This document shows positions 23,417 to 31,888 of a DNA stretch of 36,663 nt, in pieces. A program made the position numbers and the translations under genes. Position 1 is the stretch's first letter. Every line of letters begins with the position of its first letter. Where the stretch lies: contig JAPLSJ010000021.1 of assembly GCA_026398695.1 (NCBI GenBank), positions 1 to 36,663 on the forward strand. Direction: 5' to 3'. The notes under the pieces are model-generated. The model was not told where the DNA came from. It was given only the letters and a program-made list of their open reading frames with translations, and ran no database searches. The stretch comes from Arenimonas sp. (GTDB taxonomy: Bacteria; Pseudomonadota; Gammaproteobacteria; Xanthomonadales; Xanthomonadaceae).

Positions 23417-23524
23417 CGACTGCGGCGTCACGCCCATGTGCAGACTCCGTCGCCGTTTCCGGCGGCCGGGCCGCGCGCGGGGCGATCGGCTGAAAACGCT
23501 CCGGCGCGGATTGCGTTGACGCGG

Positions 23525-23553
23525 AAAAAAAACGCCGGCACGAGGCCGGCGTT
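23525..23553 (-). terminator. Intrinsic terminator of fba
   Basis: Read leftward, AACGCCGGC (23553-23545), the loop CTCGT and GCCGGCGTT (23539-23531) form a 9-bp stem followed by a run of T (23530-23525). It ends the fba transcript 23 bp after its stop codon. Confidence 0.92.
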
Positions 23554-23576
23554 CTTCGAACCGCTGGCGGCCTGGA

Positions 23577-24587
23577 TCAGGCGCCCTTGGTCCACTTGCC
23601 CAGCGCGGCCAGGCCGTTGGCCTTGGCGCGGGCGTAGACGGTCTGCTGCGCCGCAGCGATGTTGCCGGTCAGGTCCTTGGACCAGATCTTGAGCGCGGCC
23701 GACTGCATGGCGCGGCCGTAGCTGAAGCTCAGCGGCCAGGGCTTGGCGCCCATGCGGTTCATGGCGTCCAGGTGCGCGGTGGCGTTCTCGTCGCTCTGGC
23801 CGCCCGACAGGAACACGATGCCCGGCAGGGTGGCCGGCACGGCCGACTTCAGGCAGCGCAGGGTCATCTCGGCCACTTCCTCGATGGCGGCCTGCTCGGG
23901 GCAGTCCTTGCCCGACACGACCATGCTGGCCTTGAGGATGGTGCCCTCGAGCATGATGTTGTGCTCGTACAGGGCGCCGAACAGCGAGCGCAGCGTGACT
24001 TCGGTGATTTCGTAGCAGGTGTCGATGTCGTGCTCGCCGTCCATCAGCACTTCGGGCTCGACCATGGGCACGATGCCCACTTCCTGGCACAGGGCGGCAT
24101 AGCGGGCCAGGGCGTGGCAGTTCGAGTCGATGCAGGTGCCGGACGGGGCGTCTTCGCCGATGGTGATCACGGCGCGCCACTTGGCGAACTTGGCGCCCAG
24201 CTTGGCGTATTCCTTCAGGCGGTCGCGCAGGCCGTCGAGGCCTTCGGTGACCAGCTCGCCCGGGAAGCCGGCCAGGGCCATGGCGCCCTTGTCGACCTTG
24301 ATGCCCGGCAGGATGCCGTTGTCCATCATGACCTTGGTGAACGGGACGCCGGCCTTGGTGCTCTGGCGCAGGGTCTCGTCGTACAGGATGGCGCCGGAAA
24401 TGTAGTCACCCAGCTTCGGGGTGGTCAGCAGCATTTCGCGGTAGGCGCGGCGGTTCTCTTCGGTGCATTCGATGCCGACGCCGTCGAAGCGCTTCTTGAT
24501 GGTGGCGTTGGACTCATCGATGGCGATGATGCCCTTGCCCGGGGCCACCATGGCCTGGGCGATGTCGGCGAGTTGGTCGATGCTCAT
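23577..24587 (-). CDS. fba: Class I fructose-bisphosphate aldolase
   Basis: A 336-residue Schiff-base aldolase that cleaves fructose 1,6-bisphosphate to dihydroxyacetone phosphate and glyceraldehyde 3-phosphate, or the reverse in gluconeogenesis. Class I features are KGIIAIDESNATIKKRF near the N-terminus, WRAVITIGEDAPSG, MVEPEVLMDGEH, the Schiff-base lysine K219 in GTILKASMVV and FLSGGQSDENATAHLDAMN. No class II zinc motif is present. I chose the ATG at 24587 (MSIDQLADIAQAMVAPGKGI); the further upstream frame crosses the promoter. It is the last gene of the leftward glycolytic cluster, separated from pyk by a repeat-filled gap, so it likely has its own promoter. Confidence 0.96.
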   Translation of the reverse strand: MSIDQLADIAQAMVAPGKGIIAIDESNATIKKRFDGVGIECTEENRRAYREMLLTTPKLGDYISGAILYDETLRQSTKAGVPFTKVMMDNGILPGIKVDKGAMALAGFPGELVTEGLDGLRDRLKEYAKLGAKFAKWRAVITIGEDAPSGTCIDSNCHALARYAALCQEVGIVPMVEPEVLMDGEHDIDTCYEITEVTLRSLFGALYEHNIMLEGTILKASMVVSGKDCPEQAAIEEVAEMTLRCLKSAVPATLPGIVFLSGGQSDENATAHLDAMNRMGAKPWPLSFSYGRAMQSAALKIWSKDLTGNIAAAQQTVYARAKANGLAALGKWTKGA

Positions 24588-24620
24588 GGAAGTTCCCGGG
24601 TATGTGTTGGTAGACCCCAG

Positions 24621-24626
24621 ATTATA
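24621..24626 (-). promoter_or_regulatory. -10 box of fba
   Basis: A perfect TATAAT on the minus strand, 33 bp before the fba ATG, in GC-rich surroundings. The predicted start near 24614 gives a leader of about 27 bases. The -35 position is poor, so activation or a non-canonical -35 is possible. Confidence 0.6.
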
Positions 24627-24670
24627 GCCCAACCCCCTACCCCTCGGCCCGGCCCCCTGCCCCGGCGGCA

Positions 24671-24836
24671 CGTGCGCTTTGCGCACGACATGTTCCGGTA
24701 CGGCGAGCGCCGCCCCACACACAGGGCACCCCTGCCCGGCGTCTTGCTAACGCCATCCATGGCAGCAAACGCCGGCCGTTCCGGGCTTCCTGCCCTCCAC
24801 TTCAGGGGTGCCCTGTGTGTGTGACGTCGCCCCGGA
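24671..24836 (+). repeat. MITE-like palindromic element, copy A
   Basis: The core at 24714-24823 has a perfect 19-bp terminal inverted repeat: CACACACAGGGCACCCCTG (24716-24734) against its complement at 24803-24821. The left flank has the hairpin GTGCGC-TTT-GCGCAC (24672-24686) followed by ACATGT, the right flank TCGCCCCGGA. An inverted copy of the whole unit lies at 24959-25137. There is no ORF with protein-like character. It is about 110 bp (core) to 166 bp (with flanks) and resembles a non-autonomous transposable or REP/MITE-type element. Confidence 0.75.
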
Positions 24837-24958
24837 TGTCCCGGGCACACCGCAACAAGATCACCGGCCTCGCGATGACGTAGCGATTCCGCTAGATGGG
24901 AAGTTCACGTCCTGGCCCGTCCGTCCCGCCAACTCGGGGCCACGGCGAACCCGATGCC
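24837..24958. other. Spacer between the two inverted elements
   Basis: These 122 bp lie between the inverted copies. I see no gene, promoter or strong hairpin in them. With both arms, the interval 24588-25154 is the only gene-free stretch longer than 300 bp in the window. Confidence 0.6.
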
Positions 24959-25137
24959 TCCGGGGCGACAGCCCACACACAGGGGTGTGGCTGAAGTGGA
25001 GGGCAGGATGCCCGCAACGGCCGGTCGTGAGCTGGTCATGGATGACGCTTGCGCCCGACCGGGCAGACATACCCCTGTGTGTGGGATGGCGCTGCAGCGA
25101 AGCAACGTCGTGCGACATGTGGTGCGCATCGCGCACG
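24959..25137 (-). repeat. MITE-like palindromic element, copy B (inverted)
   Basis: Inverted relative of copy A. The core at 24972-25085 ends in a perfect 15-bp inverted repeat (CCCACACACAGGGGT / ACCCCTGTGTGTGGG). Internal stretches match copy A in reverse complement, including TGAAGTGGAGGGCAGGA, the ACGGCCGG block and CATGGATG. The outer flank carries ACATGT and GTGCGC-ATC-GCGCAC (25115-25136), matching the left flank of copy A, and the inner flank TCCGGGGCGA matches its right flank. The homology therefore covers the whole unit of about 170 bp. Confidence 0.75.
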
Positions 25138-25154
25138 CACACGCGCTAGGCGGG

Positions 25155-26621
25155 TCAGAGCTCGCCGAGGCCTTCGGCCTTGCCGGCGGGGCCGACCTTG
25201 AGCAGGCGCAGGGTGTTGGTGGCGCCGTGCAGTTCCATGTAGTCGCCGCTGGTGATGATGACGCTGTCGCCCTCGGACAGTGCGCCCAGCTTGAACAGGT
25301 GGGCGATGGCGCCGCGGGCGGCCTCGCGGGTGGCCTGGCCCTGGCTGTCGTAGTTGACCGGGAACACGTCGCGGATCATCGCCATACGGCGGCGCGCGCC
25401 GTCGTGGCGCGAGAGGCCGTAGATCGGCACCGACGAGCGGAAGCGCGACAGGTAGCGCGCCGTGCCGCCCGACTCGGTGAGCGCGATGATGGCGCGCACC
25501 TTGATGTGCTCGGCCAGGAACATGCTGGCCATCGCGATGGCCTGGTCGGCCGCCTGCAGGTTGCGCGGCGCCTTCTCGAAATCGGTGTCGTGGTCGAACT
25601 GGCGCTCGGCGCCCAGGCAGATGCGCACCATCGCCTCCACCGCCTTCACCGGGTAGTTGCCCGAGGCCGTTTCGGCCGACAGCATCACCGCGTCGGTGCC
25701 GTCGATCACCGAGTTGGCCACGTCCAGCACCTCGGCGCGGGTGGGGATCGGGTTGTCCACCATCGACTGCAGCATCTGCGTGGCGGTGATCACCACGCGG
25801 TTGTGTTCCAGCGCCGTGCGGATGATCTTCTTCTGCAGGCCCGGCAGCTCGGCGTCGCCGATTTCCACGCCCAGGTCGCCGCGGGCGACCATCACCACGT
25901 CCGAGGCGATGGTGATTTCGACCAGGTTCTCGATGGCCTCGGCGCGCTCGATCTTGGCCACCAGGAAGGCGTCGCTGCCGGCGGCGCGTGCCAGCGCGCG
26001 GGCCTCGTCCATGTCGGCGGCCGAGCGGCAGAACGACACCGCGATGAAGTCCACGCCCAGGCCGGCGGCGATGATGATGTGCTGCTTGTCCTGGTCGGTG
26101 AGCGCGCCCAGCGACAGCCCGCCGCCCAGGCGGTTGAGGCCCTTGCGGTTGGACAGCGCGCCGTCGGTGAGCACGCGGGTGCGGATGCGGTCGCCTTCGA
26201 CGGCCAGCACGTGCACCGCCATCAGGCCGTCGTCGAGCAGCAGCGTGTCGCCGGCGTGCACGTCGTCCACCAGGCCCAGGTAGCTCACGCCCACCTGCGT
26301 GTGGTCGCCCAGCGGCGCATCGGCGCGGCAGACCAGGGTGAACTCCTGCCCGGTGCGCAGGATGACCTTGTCCTCTTCGAACTTCTCGATGCGGATCTTC
26401 GGGCCCTGCAGGTCGGCCAGGATGCCGACCTCGCGGCCTTGGCGCGCCGCGGCCTCGCGGATCGCCGCCACGCGCGCGGCGTGGTGCTCGGGCGTGCCGT
26501 GCGAGAAGTTCAGCCGCACCACGTTGACGCCGGCGCGCACCAGCTCGTCGAGCACGCCGGGGGCGTCGGTGGCCGGGCCGAGGGTGGCGAGGATCTTGGT
26601 GCGGCGCAGGGCGTCAGTCAT
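25155..26621 (-). CDS. pyk: Pyruvate kinase
   Basis: A 488-residue cytoplasmic enzyme converting phosphoenolpyruvate and ADP to pyruvate and ATP, the last step of glycolysis. Landmarks are RRTKILATLGPATDAPGV at the N-terminus, VVRLNFSHGTPEHH, VGILADLQGPKIRIEKF, KIERAEAIENL with the catalytic Lys, MVARGDLGVEIG and TATQMLQSM. The C-terminal domain has LTESGGTARYLSRFRSSVPI. The ATG at 26621 gives the conserved start and has GGA about 8 bp upstream; the ATG at 26666 is too far from the family N-terminus. It follows the HAD gene after 78 bp. Confidence 0.96.
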   Translation of the reverse strand: MTDALRRTKILATLGPATDAPGVLDELVRAGVNVVRLNFSHGTPEHHAARVAAIREAAARQGREVGILADLQGPKIRIEKFEEDKVILRTGQEFTLVCRADAPLGDHTQVGVSYLGLVDDVHAGDTLLLDDGLMAVHVLAVEGDRIRTRVLTDGALSNRKGLNRLGGGLSLGALTDQDKQHIIIAAGLGVDFIAVSFCRSAADMDEARALARAAGSDAFLVAKIERAEAIENLVEITIASDVVMVARGDLGVEIGDAELPGLQKKIIRTALEHNRVVITATQMLQSMVDNPIPTRAEVLDVANSVIDGTDAVMLSAETASGNYPVKAVEAMVRICLGAERQFDHDTDFEKAPRNLQAADQAIAMASMFLAEHIKVRAIIALTESGGTARYLSRFRSSVPIYGLSRHDGARRRMAMIRDVFPVNYDSQGQATREAARGAIAHLFKLGALSEGDSVIITSGDYMELHGATNTLRLLKVGPAGKAEGLGEL

Positions 26622-26699
26622 GGTTTTCCGGAAGTGTGGTGCGTTGCGTTGCGCCAACGCTAGCACAGCCCTGCGACGGGACTGCGCGCGGCCTCGACG

Positions 26700-27338
26700 T
26701 CAGGCGCCGAACATCGCCGGCAGTTCGGCCGGCGCGGCGGCCAGCCGCGTGGCGCCGGCGGCGCGGAGTTCCGCTTCGCCGCCGAAACCCCACAGCACGC
26801 CCACCGAATCCATGCCGTGGTGGCGCGCGCCGTCGATGTCCATGTGCCTGTCCCCGATCATCCAGGCCTTGTCCGGGGACAACTGCAGCCGCTGCAGCGC
26901 TTCGGCGATCAGCTCGGGCTTGTGGCTGAGTCGGCCGCAGGGCGTGGCGCCGATGACGTCCTCGAACACGTGCCCGAACGGCAGGTGCGCGATGATCTTG
27001 CGGGCGTGCGGCTCGTTCTTGGCCGTGACCACCGCCAGCCGGTGCCCCGCCCCGGACAGCGCCAGCACCGCGGCGCCGATGCCTTCGTAGATCTCGTGCT
27101 CGGCCCAGCCGTGGGTTTCGAAGCGGTCGCGGTAGTGCTGCACGGCCTGTTCGGTGCGGCCATCGTCGCCCAGCAGCGGCCCGAAGCTGTCGCGCAGCGG
27201 CGGGCCGATCCAGCGGCGCAGCGCGGCCTGCGGCGGCACCGGCTCGCCCATCTGTTCCAGCGCGTGCGCCACGCAGCGCGTGATGCCCACCGCCGAATCG
27301 ATCAGCGTGCCGTCGAGGTCGAAGAAGATTGTCGTCAT
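26700..27338 (-). CDS. HAD-superfamily phosphatase (phosphoglycolate phosphatase-like)
   Basis: A 212-residue cytoplasmic HAD hydrolase. The motifs are complete: motif I FFDLDGTLIDS with D7 and D9, motif II VVTAKN, the lysine in RLSHKPELIAEAL and motif IV MIGDRHMDIDGARHHG. The cap domain lies at about 15-80. It resembles Gph-type phosphoglycolate phosphatases or YrfG-like nucleotidases, and sequence alone does not decide. The start ATG shares one base with the pgk stop (TGATG), so it is translationally coupled to pgk and sits between pgk and pyk. That position makes a role in removing phosphorylated by-products of glycolysis plausible, but this is inference. Confidence 0.88.
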   Translation of the reverse strand: MTTIFFDLDGTLIDSAVGITRCVAHALEQMGEPVPPQAALRRWIGPPLRDSFGPLLGDDGRTEQAVQHYRDRFETHGWAEHEIYEGIGAAVLALSGAGHRLAVVTAKNEPHARKIIAHLPFGHVFEDVIGATPCGRLSHKPELIAEALQRLQLSPDKAWMIGDRHMDIDGARHHGMDSVGVLWGFGGEAELRAAGATRLAAAPAELPAMFGA

Positions 27339-28513
27339 CAGGCCGCGCGGGCCTTGAGCGCCGTCACCGCCGGCAGCTCCTTGCCCTCGCAGAATTCCAG
27401 GAACGCGCCGCCGCCGGTGGAGATGTAGCTGATGCCGGACTCGACGCCGTACTTGTCCACCGCGGCCAGCGTGTCGCCGCCGCCGGCGATCGAGAAGGCC
27501 GCGGAATCGGCGATGGCGTGCGCCAGCGTTTCCGTGCCCTTGCCGAAGGCGTCGAACTCGAACACGCCCACCGGGCCGTTCCAGATGACGGTGCCGGCAC
27601 CCTTGATCATGCCGGCGTAGCGCGCGGCGGTGTCCGGGCCGATGTCCAGGATCATGTCGTCCGGGCCCACGTCGGCCACCTGCTTCACCGTGGCCGGCGC
27701 GTCCGCGGCGAACGCCGGGGCCACCACCACGTCGGTGGGGATGGGGATGTCGGCGCCGCGGGCCTTGGCGTCGGCGATGATCTGGCGCGCGGTGTCGAGC
27801 AGGTCCACCTCGCACAGCGACTTGCCGACCGGATGGCCCACGGCGGCGATGAAGGTGTTGGCGATGCCGCCGCCCACGATCAGCTGGTCCACCTTCGACA
27901 CCAGGGCCGACAGCAGCTCGAGCTTGGTGCTGACCTTCGAGCCGGCCACGATGGCCACCAGCGGGCGCGCCGGCGCCAGCAGCGCCTTCGCCAGCGCGTC
28001 GAGTTCGGCCATCAGCAGCGGGCCGCCGCAGGCGACCTTGGCGAAGCGGATGACGCCGTGGGTGGAGGCCTGGGCGCGGTGCGCGGTGCCGAAGGCGTCC
28101 ATGACGAACACGTCGCACAGCGCGGCGTACTTCTTCGACAGCGCCTCGTCGTCGGCCTTCTCGCCGACGTTCATGCGGCAGTTTTCCAGCAGCACCAGCT
28201 GGCCGGGCTGCACCTGCACGCCGTCGGTCCAGTCCTTGAGCAGCGGCACCTCGCGGCCCAGCAGTTCGCCCAGGCGCGCGGCCACCGGGGCCAGCGAATC
28301 CTCCTGCGTCCACACGCCTTCCTTCGGCCGGCCCAGGTGCGAGGTGACCATCACGGCCGCGCCCTTCTCCAGCGCCAGGCGGATCGTCGGCAGGGCGGCG
28401 GTGATGCGCTGCTCGGACGTGATGTGGCCATCCTTCACCGGCACGTTGAGGTCTTCGCGGATGAGCACGCGCTTGCCGGCCAGGTCGAGGTCGGCCATTC
28501 GCAGGAGGGTCAT
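27338..28513 (-). CDS. pgk: Phosphoglycerate kinase
   Basis: A 391-residue monomeric kinase of glycolysis. It converts 1,3-bisphosphoglycerate and ADP to 3-phosphoglycerate and ATP. Landmarks are [103 protein letters not shown] and [21 protein letters not shown] chose the ATG at 28513 because GGAG lies 7-10 bp upstream. MADLDLAGK at 28498 is an alternative without a ribosome-binding site. It is the first gene of pgk-HAD-pyk and divergent from the GNAT gene at 28600. Confidence 0.96.
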   Translation of the reverse strand: MTLLRMADLDLAGKRVLIREDLNVPVKDGHITSEQRITAALPTIRLALEKGAAVMVTSHLGRPKEGVWTQEDSLAPVAARLGELLGREVPLLKDWTDGVQVQPGQLVLLENCRMNVGEKADDEALSKKYAALCDVFVMDAFGTAHRAQASTHGVIRFAKVACGGPLLMAELDALAKALLAPARPLVAIVAGSKVSTKLELLSALVSKVDQLIVGGGIANTFIAAVGHPVGKSLCEVDLLDTARQIIADAKARGADIPIPTDVVVAPAFAADAPATVKQVADVGPDDMILDIGPDTAARYAGMIKGAGTVIWNGPVGVFEFDAFGKGTETLAHAIADSAAFSIAGGGDTLAAVDKYGVESGISYISTGGGAFLEFCEGKELPAVTALKARAA

Positions 28514-28599
28514 GCAGGTGCTCCGGAGTCGGGAAAGCGGCATTTTCCCCCGCGCGGCGGCTCCGGGGCAAACGCGGCGGGGCCGTGGGAGAATGGGCC

Positions 28600-29160
28600 A
28601 TGGCCGATATCCCGCAATCCCTGCCCGTGCTCGAGAGCGAACGCATCCGGCTTCGGCCGCTGCGCATGGACGACGCGCCCGACGTGTACGAGATGTACAG
28701 CGACCCGGAAATCACCCGCTACTGGAGCTTCAGCGCCTGGACGCAGCCCGCGCAGGCCGAGGCCTGGCTGGCCGAGCGCATCGGCTGGGGACCGCCGTCG
28801 GTGTACGGCTGGGCCCTGGCCGACCGGGAAAGCGACCGCTTCCTGGGCACCACGGCGCTGTTTTCGCTCAGCGGCCCGCTGCACCGGGCCGAACTGGGCT
28901 ATTCGCTGATGCCCACGCACCAGGGCCGGGGCCTGGCCACCGAAGCGGTGCGCACCGCGCTGGACTTCGGCTTCGACACCCTGGGCCTGGAGCGCATGGA
29001 GGCCGACGTGGACCCGCGCAACGAGGCCTCGTGCCGGCTGGCCGAGCGCCTGGGCTTCCAGCGCGAGGGGCTGCTGCGCAACCGCTGGCGGGTGGGCGGC
29101 GAGTTCGCCGACTCGATCCTCTACGGCCTGCTGCGCAACGAATACCGGAGGCACGGGTGA
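28600..29160 (+). CDS. GNAT-family acetyltransferase (RimJ/RimL type)
   Basis: A 186-residue acetyltransferase with the RimJ/RimL-like architecture: [34 protein letters not shown] at the N-terminus, the acetyl-CoA loop [22 protein letters not shown] and [20 protein letters not shown]. These enzymes acetylate N-terminal alanine or serine of proteins, antibiotics or small amines; the substrate is not evident. I chose the ATG at 28600; a GTG at 28585 is an in-frame alternative. Its stop overlaps the start of tsaC (GTGA), so the two are co-translated. Confidence 0.9.
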   Translation: MADIPQSLPVLESERIRLRPLRMDDAPDVYEMYSDPEITRYWSFSAWTQPAQAEAWLAERIGWGPPSVYGWALADRESDRFLGTTALFSLSGPLHRAELGYSLMPTHQGRGLATEAVRTALDFGFDTLGLERMEADVDPRNEASCRLAERLGFQREGLLRNRWRVGGEFADSILYGLLRNEYRRHG

Positions 29161-30125
29161 GCGACCCGATGGGCCAGGCCCTGGCGGCGCTGCGCCGCGG
29201 CGACGTCATCGGCCTGCCGACCGAGACGGTGTACGGGCTGGCCGCGGACGCCTCGCGCCCCGAGGCCGTGCGCCGCATCTTCGAACTCAAGGGCCGCCCC
29301 GCCGACCATCCCCTGATCGTGCACGTGGCCAATGCCCGCCAGCTCGAGCGCTGGGCGCGCGACATCCCGGAGGCGGCGCGCGTGCTCGCCGCCGCGTTCT
29401 GGCCCGGCCCGCTCACCCTGATCCTGCGCAAGCAGCCCGGCGTGCCCGACGAAGTCACCGGCGGCCAGCCCACGGTGGGCCTGCGCTGCCCCGCGCACCC
29501 GATGGCGCTGGCGCTGCTGCATGAATTCGACGGCGGTCTGGCCGCACCGTCGGCCAACCGCTTCGGCCACGTCAGCCCGACCTCGGCCGCGCACGTGCGC
29601 GACGAGTTCGGCGACGCGGTGCCTGTGGTGCTGGACGGCGGCGACTGCGAGGTCGGCATCGAAAGCACCATCCTCGACCTGTCCGGCGCAACGCCGCGCA
29701 TCCTGCGGCCCGGCCGCATCACGCGGGCGCAGATCGAGGCCCACGTGGGCCCGGTGGCCGAGGGCGGCGACGCCGACAGCCCGCGCGCCTCGGGCACGCT
29801 GGATGCGCACTACGCCCCGCGCACGGCCATGCTGCTGCTGCCGCGCGACGCCCTGGTGGCCGAAGCCCGCCAGCAGGAAGCCCTGGGCAAGCGCGTGGCC
29901 GTGCTGGCGATGGAACCGCTGCCCGACGGCCTGCGCGGCATCGCCCTGCCCGCCGGCGCCGACGGCTACGCGCACGGGCTTTACGCCGCGCTGCGTTCGC
30001 TCGATGCGATGGGCGCCAACGTGCTGCTGGCCGAGCGGCCGCCGTCCACGCGCGACTGGCTGGCCGTCAACGACCGCCTGCGCCGCTCCGCCGCAGGCGC
30101 CGGCCTGGGCCGCGACGACGCGTGA
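29157..30125 (+). CDS. tsaC: Threonylcarbamoyl-AMP synthase (Sua5/YwlC type)
   Basis: A 322-residue enzyme that makes threonylcarbamoyl-AMP from threonine, bicarbonate and ATP, the first step in t6A37 modification of ANN-decoding tRNAs. The N-terminal YrdC domain (about 1-190) has GLPTETVYGLAADASRPEAV, KGRPADHPLIVHV, AFWPGPLTLIL, APSANRFGHVSPT and ESTILDL. A C-terminal Sua5 domain follows after the linker SPRASGTLDAHYAPRT. This makes it the long Sua5 form (about 320-350) rather than short TsaC (about 190). The GTG start at 29157 overlaps the GNAT stop and has GGAGG six bases upstream; the ATG at 29169 is an alternative. Confidence 0.93.
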   Translation: MSDPMGQALAALRRGDVIGLPTETVYGLAADASRPEAVRRIFELKGRPADHPLIVHVANARQLERWARDIPEAARVLAAAFWPGPLTLILRKQPGVPDEVTGGQPTVGLRCPAHPMALALLHEFDGGLAAPSANRFGHVSPTSAAHVRDEFGDAVPVVLDGGDCEVGIESTILDLSGATPRILRPGRITRAQIEAHVGPVAEGGDADSPRASGTLDAHYAPRTAMLLLPRDALVAEARQQEALGKRVAVLAMEPLPDGLRGIALPAGADGYAHGLYAALRSLDAMGANVLLAERPPSTRDWLAVNDRLRRSAAGAGLGRDDA

Positions 30126-30730
30126 GCACGCACCGCGCCAGCGCCTGGGCGGCGCTGCCCGACGGCATCACGGCCGCCGGTTTCGCGCTGGTGTGGCTGT
30201 TCCCGTTCGCACTCGACGAGCTGTCGGTGAAGACCGCGCTGCTGGTGATGCTGCTGGAATTCTTCCTGATCCACGCCACCGGATTCTTCACCGCCATCGG
30301 CGGTTCACCCAAGGTGTCGCGGGCCTGGCGGATGCTGGCGCTGGCGGGCCTGACGCTGTTCTACCTGGCGATGGTCGGTGCGTTCGCGCTGAGCTTCGGC
30401 GAGTGGTGGCCGGTGCTCGCTTTCCTGTGGCTGGCGGTCGGCAAGGCCGCCTGGGCCTGGAGCACGCGCCCCGGCGACGGCGACGACGCCATGGCGCTGC
30501 CGATGGTGGCCTGGGCCGGTTCGGTGGTGGCCTACCTGTTCGGCGCGTTCCTGACGGCGCTGGTGCCGGTGCCGCGGCTGGGCATGACCGAAGAAGTGCA
30601 GCCCGGCTTCGGCCTGGACGGTGGCGGCCTGTGGATCGACGAGCCGCACCGCGTGGTGGCCTTCGGCCTGGTCTACTTCGGCCTGCTGTGCGCGGCAAAG
30701 CTGCTGATGGCGCGCGGCGGCAAGCGCTGA
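30122..30730 (+). CDS. Polytopic membrane protein of unknown function
   Basis: A 202-residue integral membrane protein with about six hydrophobic segments: roughly residues 14-32, 35-58, 68-92, 96-112, 124-146 and 176-195. There is no signal for a known transporter motif. The loop at about 147-175 (RLGMTEEVQPGFGLDGGGLW) is long and may face the periplasm. The GTG start at 30122 overlaps the tsaC stop (GTGA), making it the third gene of the GNAT-tsaC operon. I do not recognise the family. A bidirectional terminator follows. Confidence 0.75.
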   Translation: MSTHRASAWAALPDGITAAGFALVWLFPFALDELSVKTALLVMLLEFFLIHATGFFTAIGGSPKVSRAWRMLALAGLTLFYLAMVGAFALSFGEWWPVLAFLWLAVGKAAWAWSTRPGDGDDAMALPMVAWAGSVVAYLFGAFLTALVPVPRLGMTEEVQPGFGLDGGGLWIDEPHRVVAFGLVYFGLLCAAKLLMARGGKR

Positions 30731-30736
30731 AAACAC

Positions 30737-30762
30737 AAAGCCCCGGCCTGGGCCGGGGCTTT
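30737..30762. terminator. Bidirectional terminator between the membrane protein gene and gapA
   Basis: AAAGCCCCGGCC (30737-30748) and GGCCGGGGCTTT (30751-30762) are perfect inverted repeats with a tiny loop (an 11-bp stem if the innermost pair opens). T-rich tails are present on both strands, better on the minus strand (CTTTGTGTTTT). It serves both convergent genes. Confidence 0.88.
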
Positions 30763-30784
30763 GGTCACCACCACAGCGGTGGAA

Positions 30785-31798
30785 TTACTTCGCGGCCATC
30801 AGCGCCAGCGTGGTGTCGAGCATGCGGTTGGAGAAGCCCCACTCGTTGTCGTACCACGAGCACACCTTCACCAGCGTGCCGCCCATCACCTGGGTGAGCG
30901 TGCTGTCGTAGATGGAGCTGTGCGGGTCGTGGTTGAAGTCGATCGACACCAGCGGCTTGGTGTTGAAGCCCAGGATGCCCTTGAGCTCGCCTTCGGACGC
31001 GGCCTTGAGCACGGCGTCGATCTCGTCCTTGGTGGTTTCGCGCGAAGCCACGAACGACAGGTCCACCACCGAGACGTTGATGGTGGGCACGCGCATCGAG
31101 AAGCCGGTGAGCTTGCCGTTGAGCTCGGGCAGCACCAGGCCCACCGCGGCGGCGGCGCCGGTCTTGGTGGGGATCTGCGACATGGTGGCCGAACGGGCCC
31201 GGCGCAGGTCGCTGTGGTAGACGTCGGTGAGCACCTGGTCGTTGGTATAGGCGTGGATGGTGGTCATAAGGCCATGCACGATGCCAATCTTCTCGTGCAG
31301 CACCTTGGCCAGCGGCGCCAGGCAGTTGGTGGTGCAAGAGGCGTTCGAGATCACCTGGTGCGAGGCCTTCAGGATGCCCTCGTTCACGCCCATCACCACC
31401 GTGGCGTCGACGTCGGCGCCGCCCGGGGCGGAGATGATGACCTTCTTCGCGCCGGCCGTGAGATGCGCCGAAGCCTTGGCCTTGGAAGTGAACAGACCGG
31501 TGCACTCGAGCACCACGTCCACGCCCAGCGCAGCCCACGGCAGCTTCGACGGGTCACGCTCGGCGCAGACCTTGATGCGGTCGCCGTTGACGATCAGGTC
31601 GCCACCGTCCACTTCCACGGTGCCCGGGAACTTGCCGTGGGCGGTGTCGTACTGGGTCAGGTGCGCGTTGGTTTCGGCGTCGCCCAGGTCGTTGATGGCC
31701 ACGATGGTGATCTCGTGGTTGCGCTTGGCTTCGTACAGCGCGCGCAGGATGTTTCGACCGATGCGGCCGTAGCCGTTGATGGCGACCTTGATGGACAT
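30785..31798 (-). CDS. gapA: Glyceraldehyde-3-phosphate dehydrogenase
   Basis: A 337-residue NAD-dependent enzyme that oxidises and phosphorylates glyceraldehyde 3-phosphate to 1,3-bisphosphoglycerate. Landmarks are [16 protein letters not shown], the NAD-binding AINDLGD, catalytic C155 in [14 protein letters not shown]182 in [30 protein letters not shown] and [14 protein letters not shown]. The ATG at 31798 has GGAG upstream. TAAAAT at 31856-31851 is a likely -10 box, giving a leader of about 45 bases. It belongs to the same glycolytic neighbourhood as pgk, pyk and fba but is separated from them by the convergent tsaC operon. Confidence 0.97.
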   Translation of the reverse strand: MSIKVAINGYGRIGRNILRALYEAKRNHEITIVAINDLGDAETNAHLTQYDTAHGKFPGTVEVDGGDLIVNGDRIKVCAERDPSKLPWAALGVDVVLECTGLFTSKAKASAHLTAGAKKVIISAPGGADVDATVVMGVNEGILKASHQVISNASCTTNCLAPLAKVLHEKIGIVHGLMTTIHAYTNDQVLTDVYHSDLRRARSATMSQIPTKTGAAAAVGLVLPELNGKLTGFSMRVPTINVSVVDLSFVASRETTKDEIDAVLKAASEGELKGILGFNTKPLVSIDFNHDPHSSIYDSTLTQVMGGTLVKVCSWYDNEWGFSNRMLDTTLALMAAK

Positions 31799-31850
31799 GG
31801 GAGGCTCCTGGAACCGGCCACGGGCCGGCGGGGTGGGTGGAAGACCGGGG

Positions 31851-31856
31851 ATTTTA
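31851..31856 (-). promoter_or_regulatory. -10 box of gapA
   Basis: TAAAAT on the minus strand (31856-31851), 52 bp before the gapA ATG, within an otherwise GC-rich leader. A CRP/FNR-type palindrome lies about 45 bp further upstream. Confidence 0.5.
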
Positions 31857-31888
31857 GCAACCCCGGGGCCCCAGTCCCAGCGGCAGGC

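Noticed and set aside
24588-25149. Small open frames within the pyk-fba gap
   Set aside because: They coincide with the two palindromic elements. Their similar peptides arise from the repeat itself, they lack ribosome-binding sites, and they are not protein-like.
23577-31798. Glycolytic cluster as a horizontally acquired island
   Set aside because: Base composition matches the surroundings, the genes are core functions, and no integrase, tRNA junction or direct repeats flank the block.
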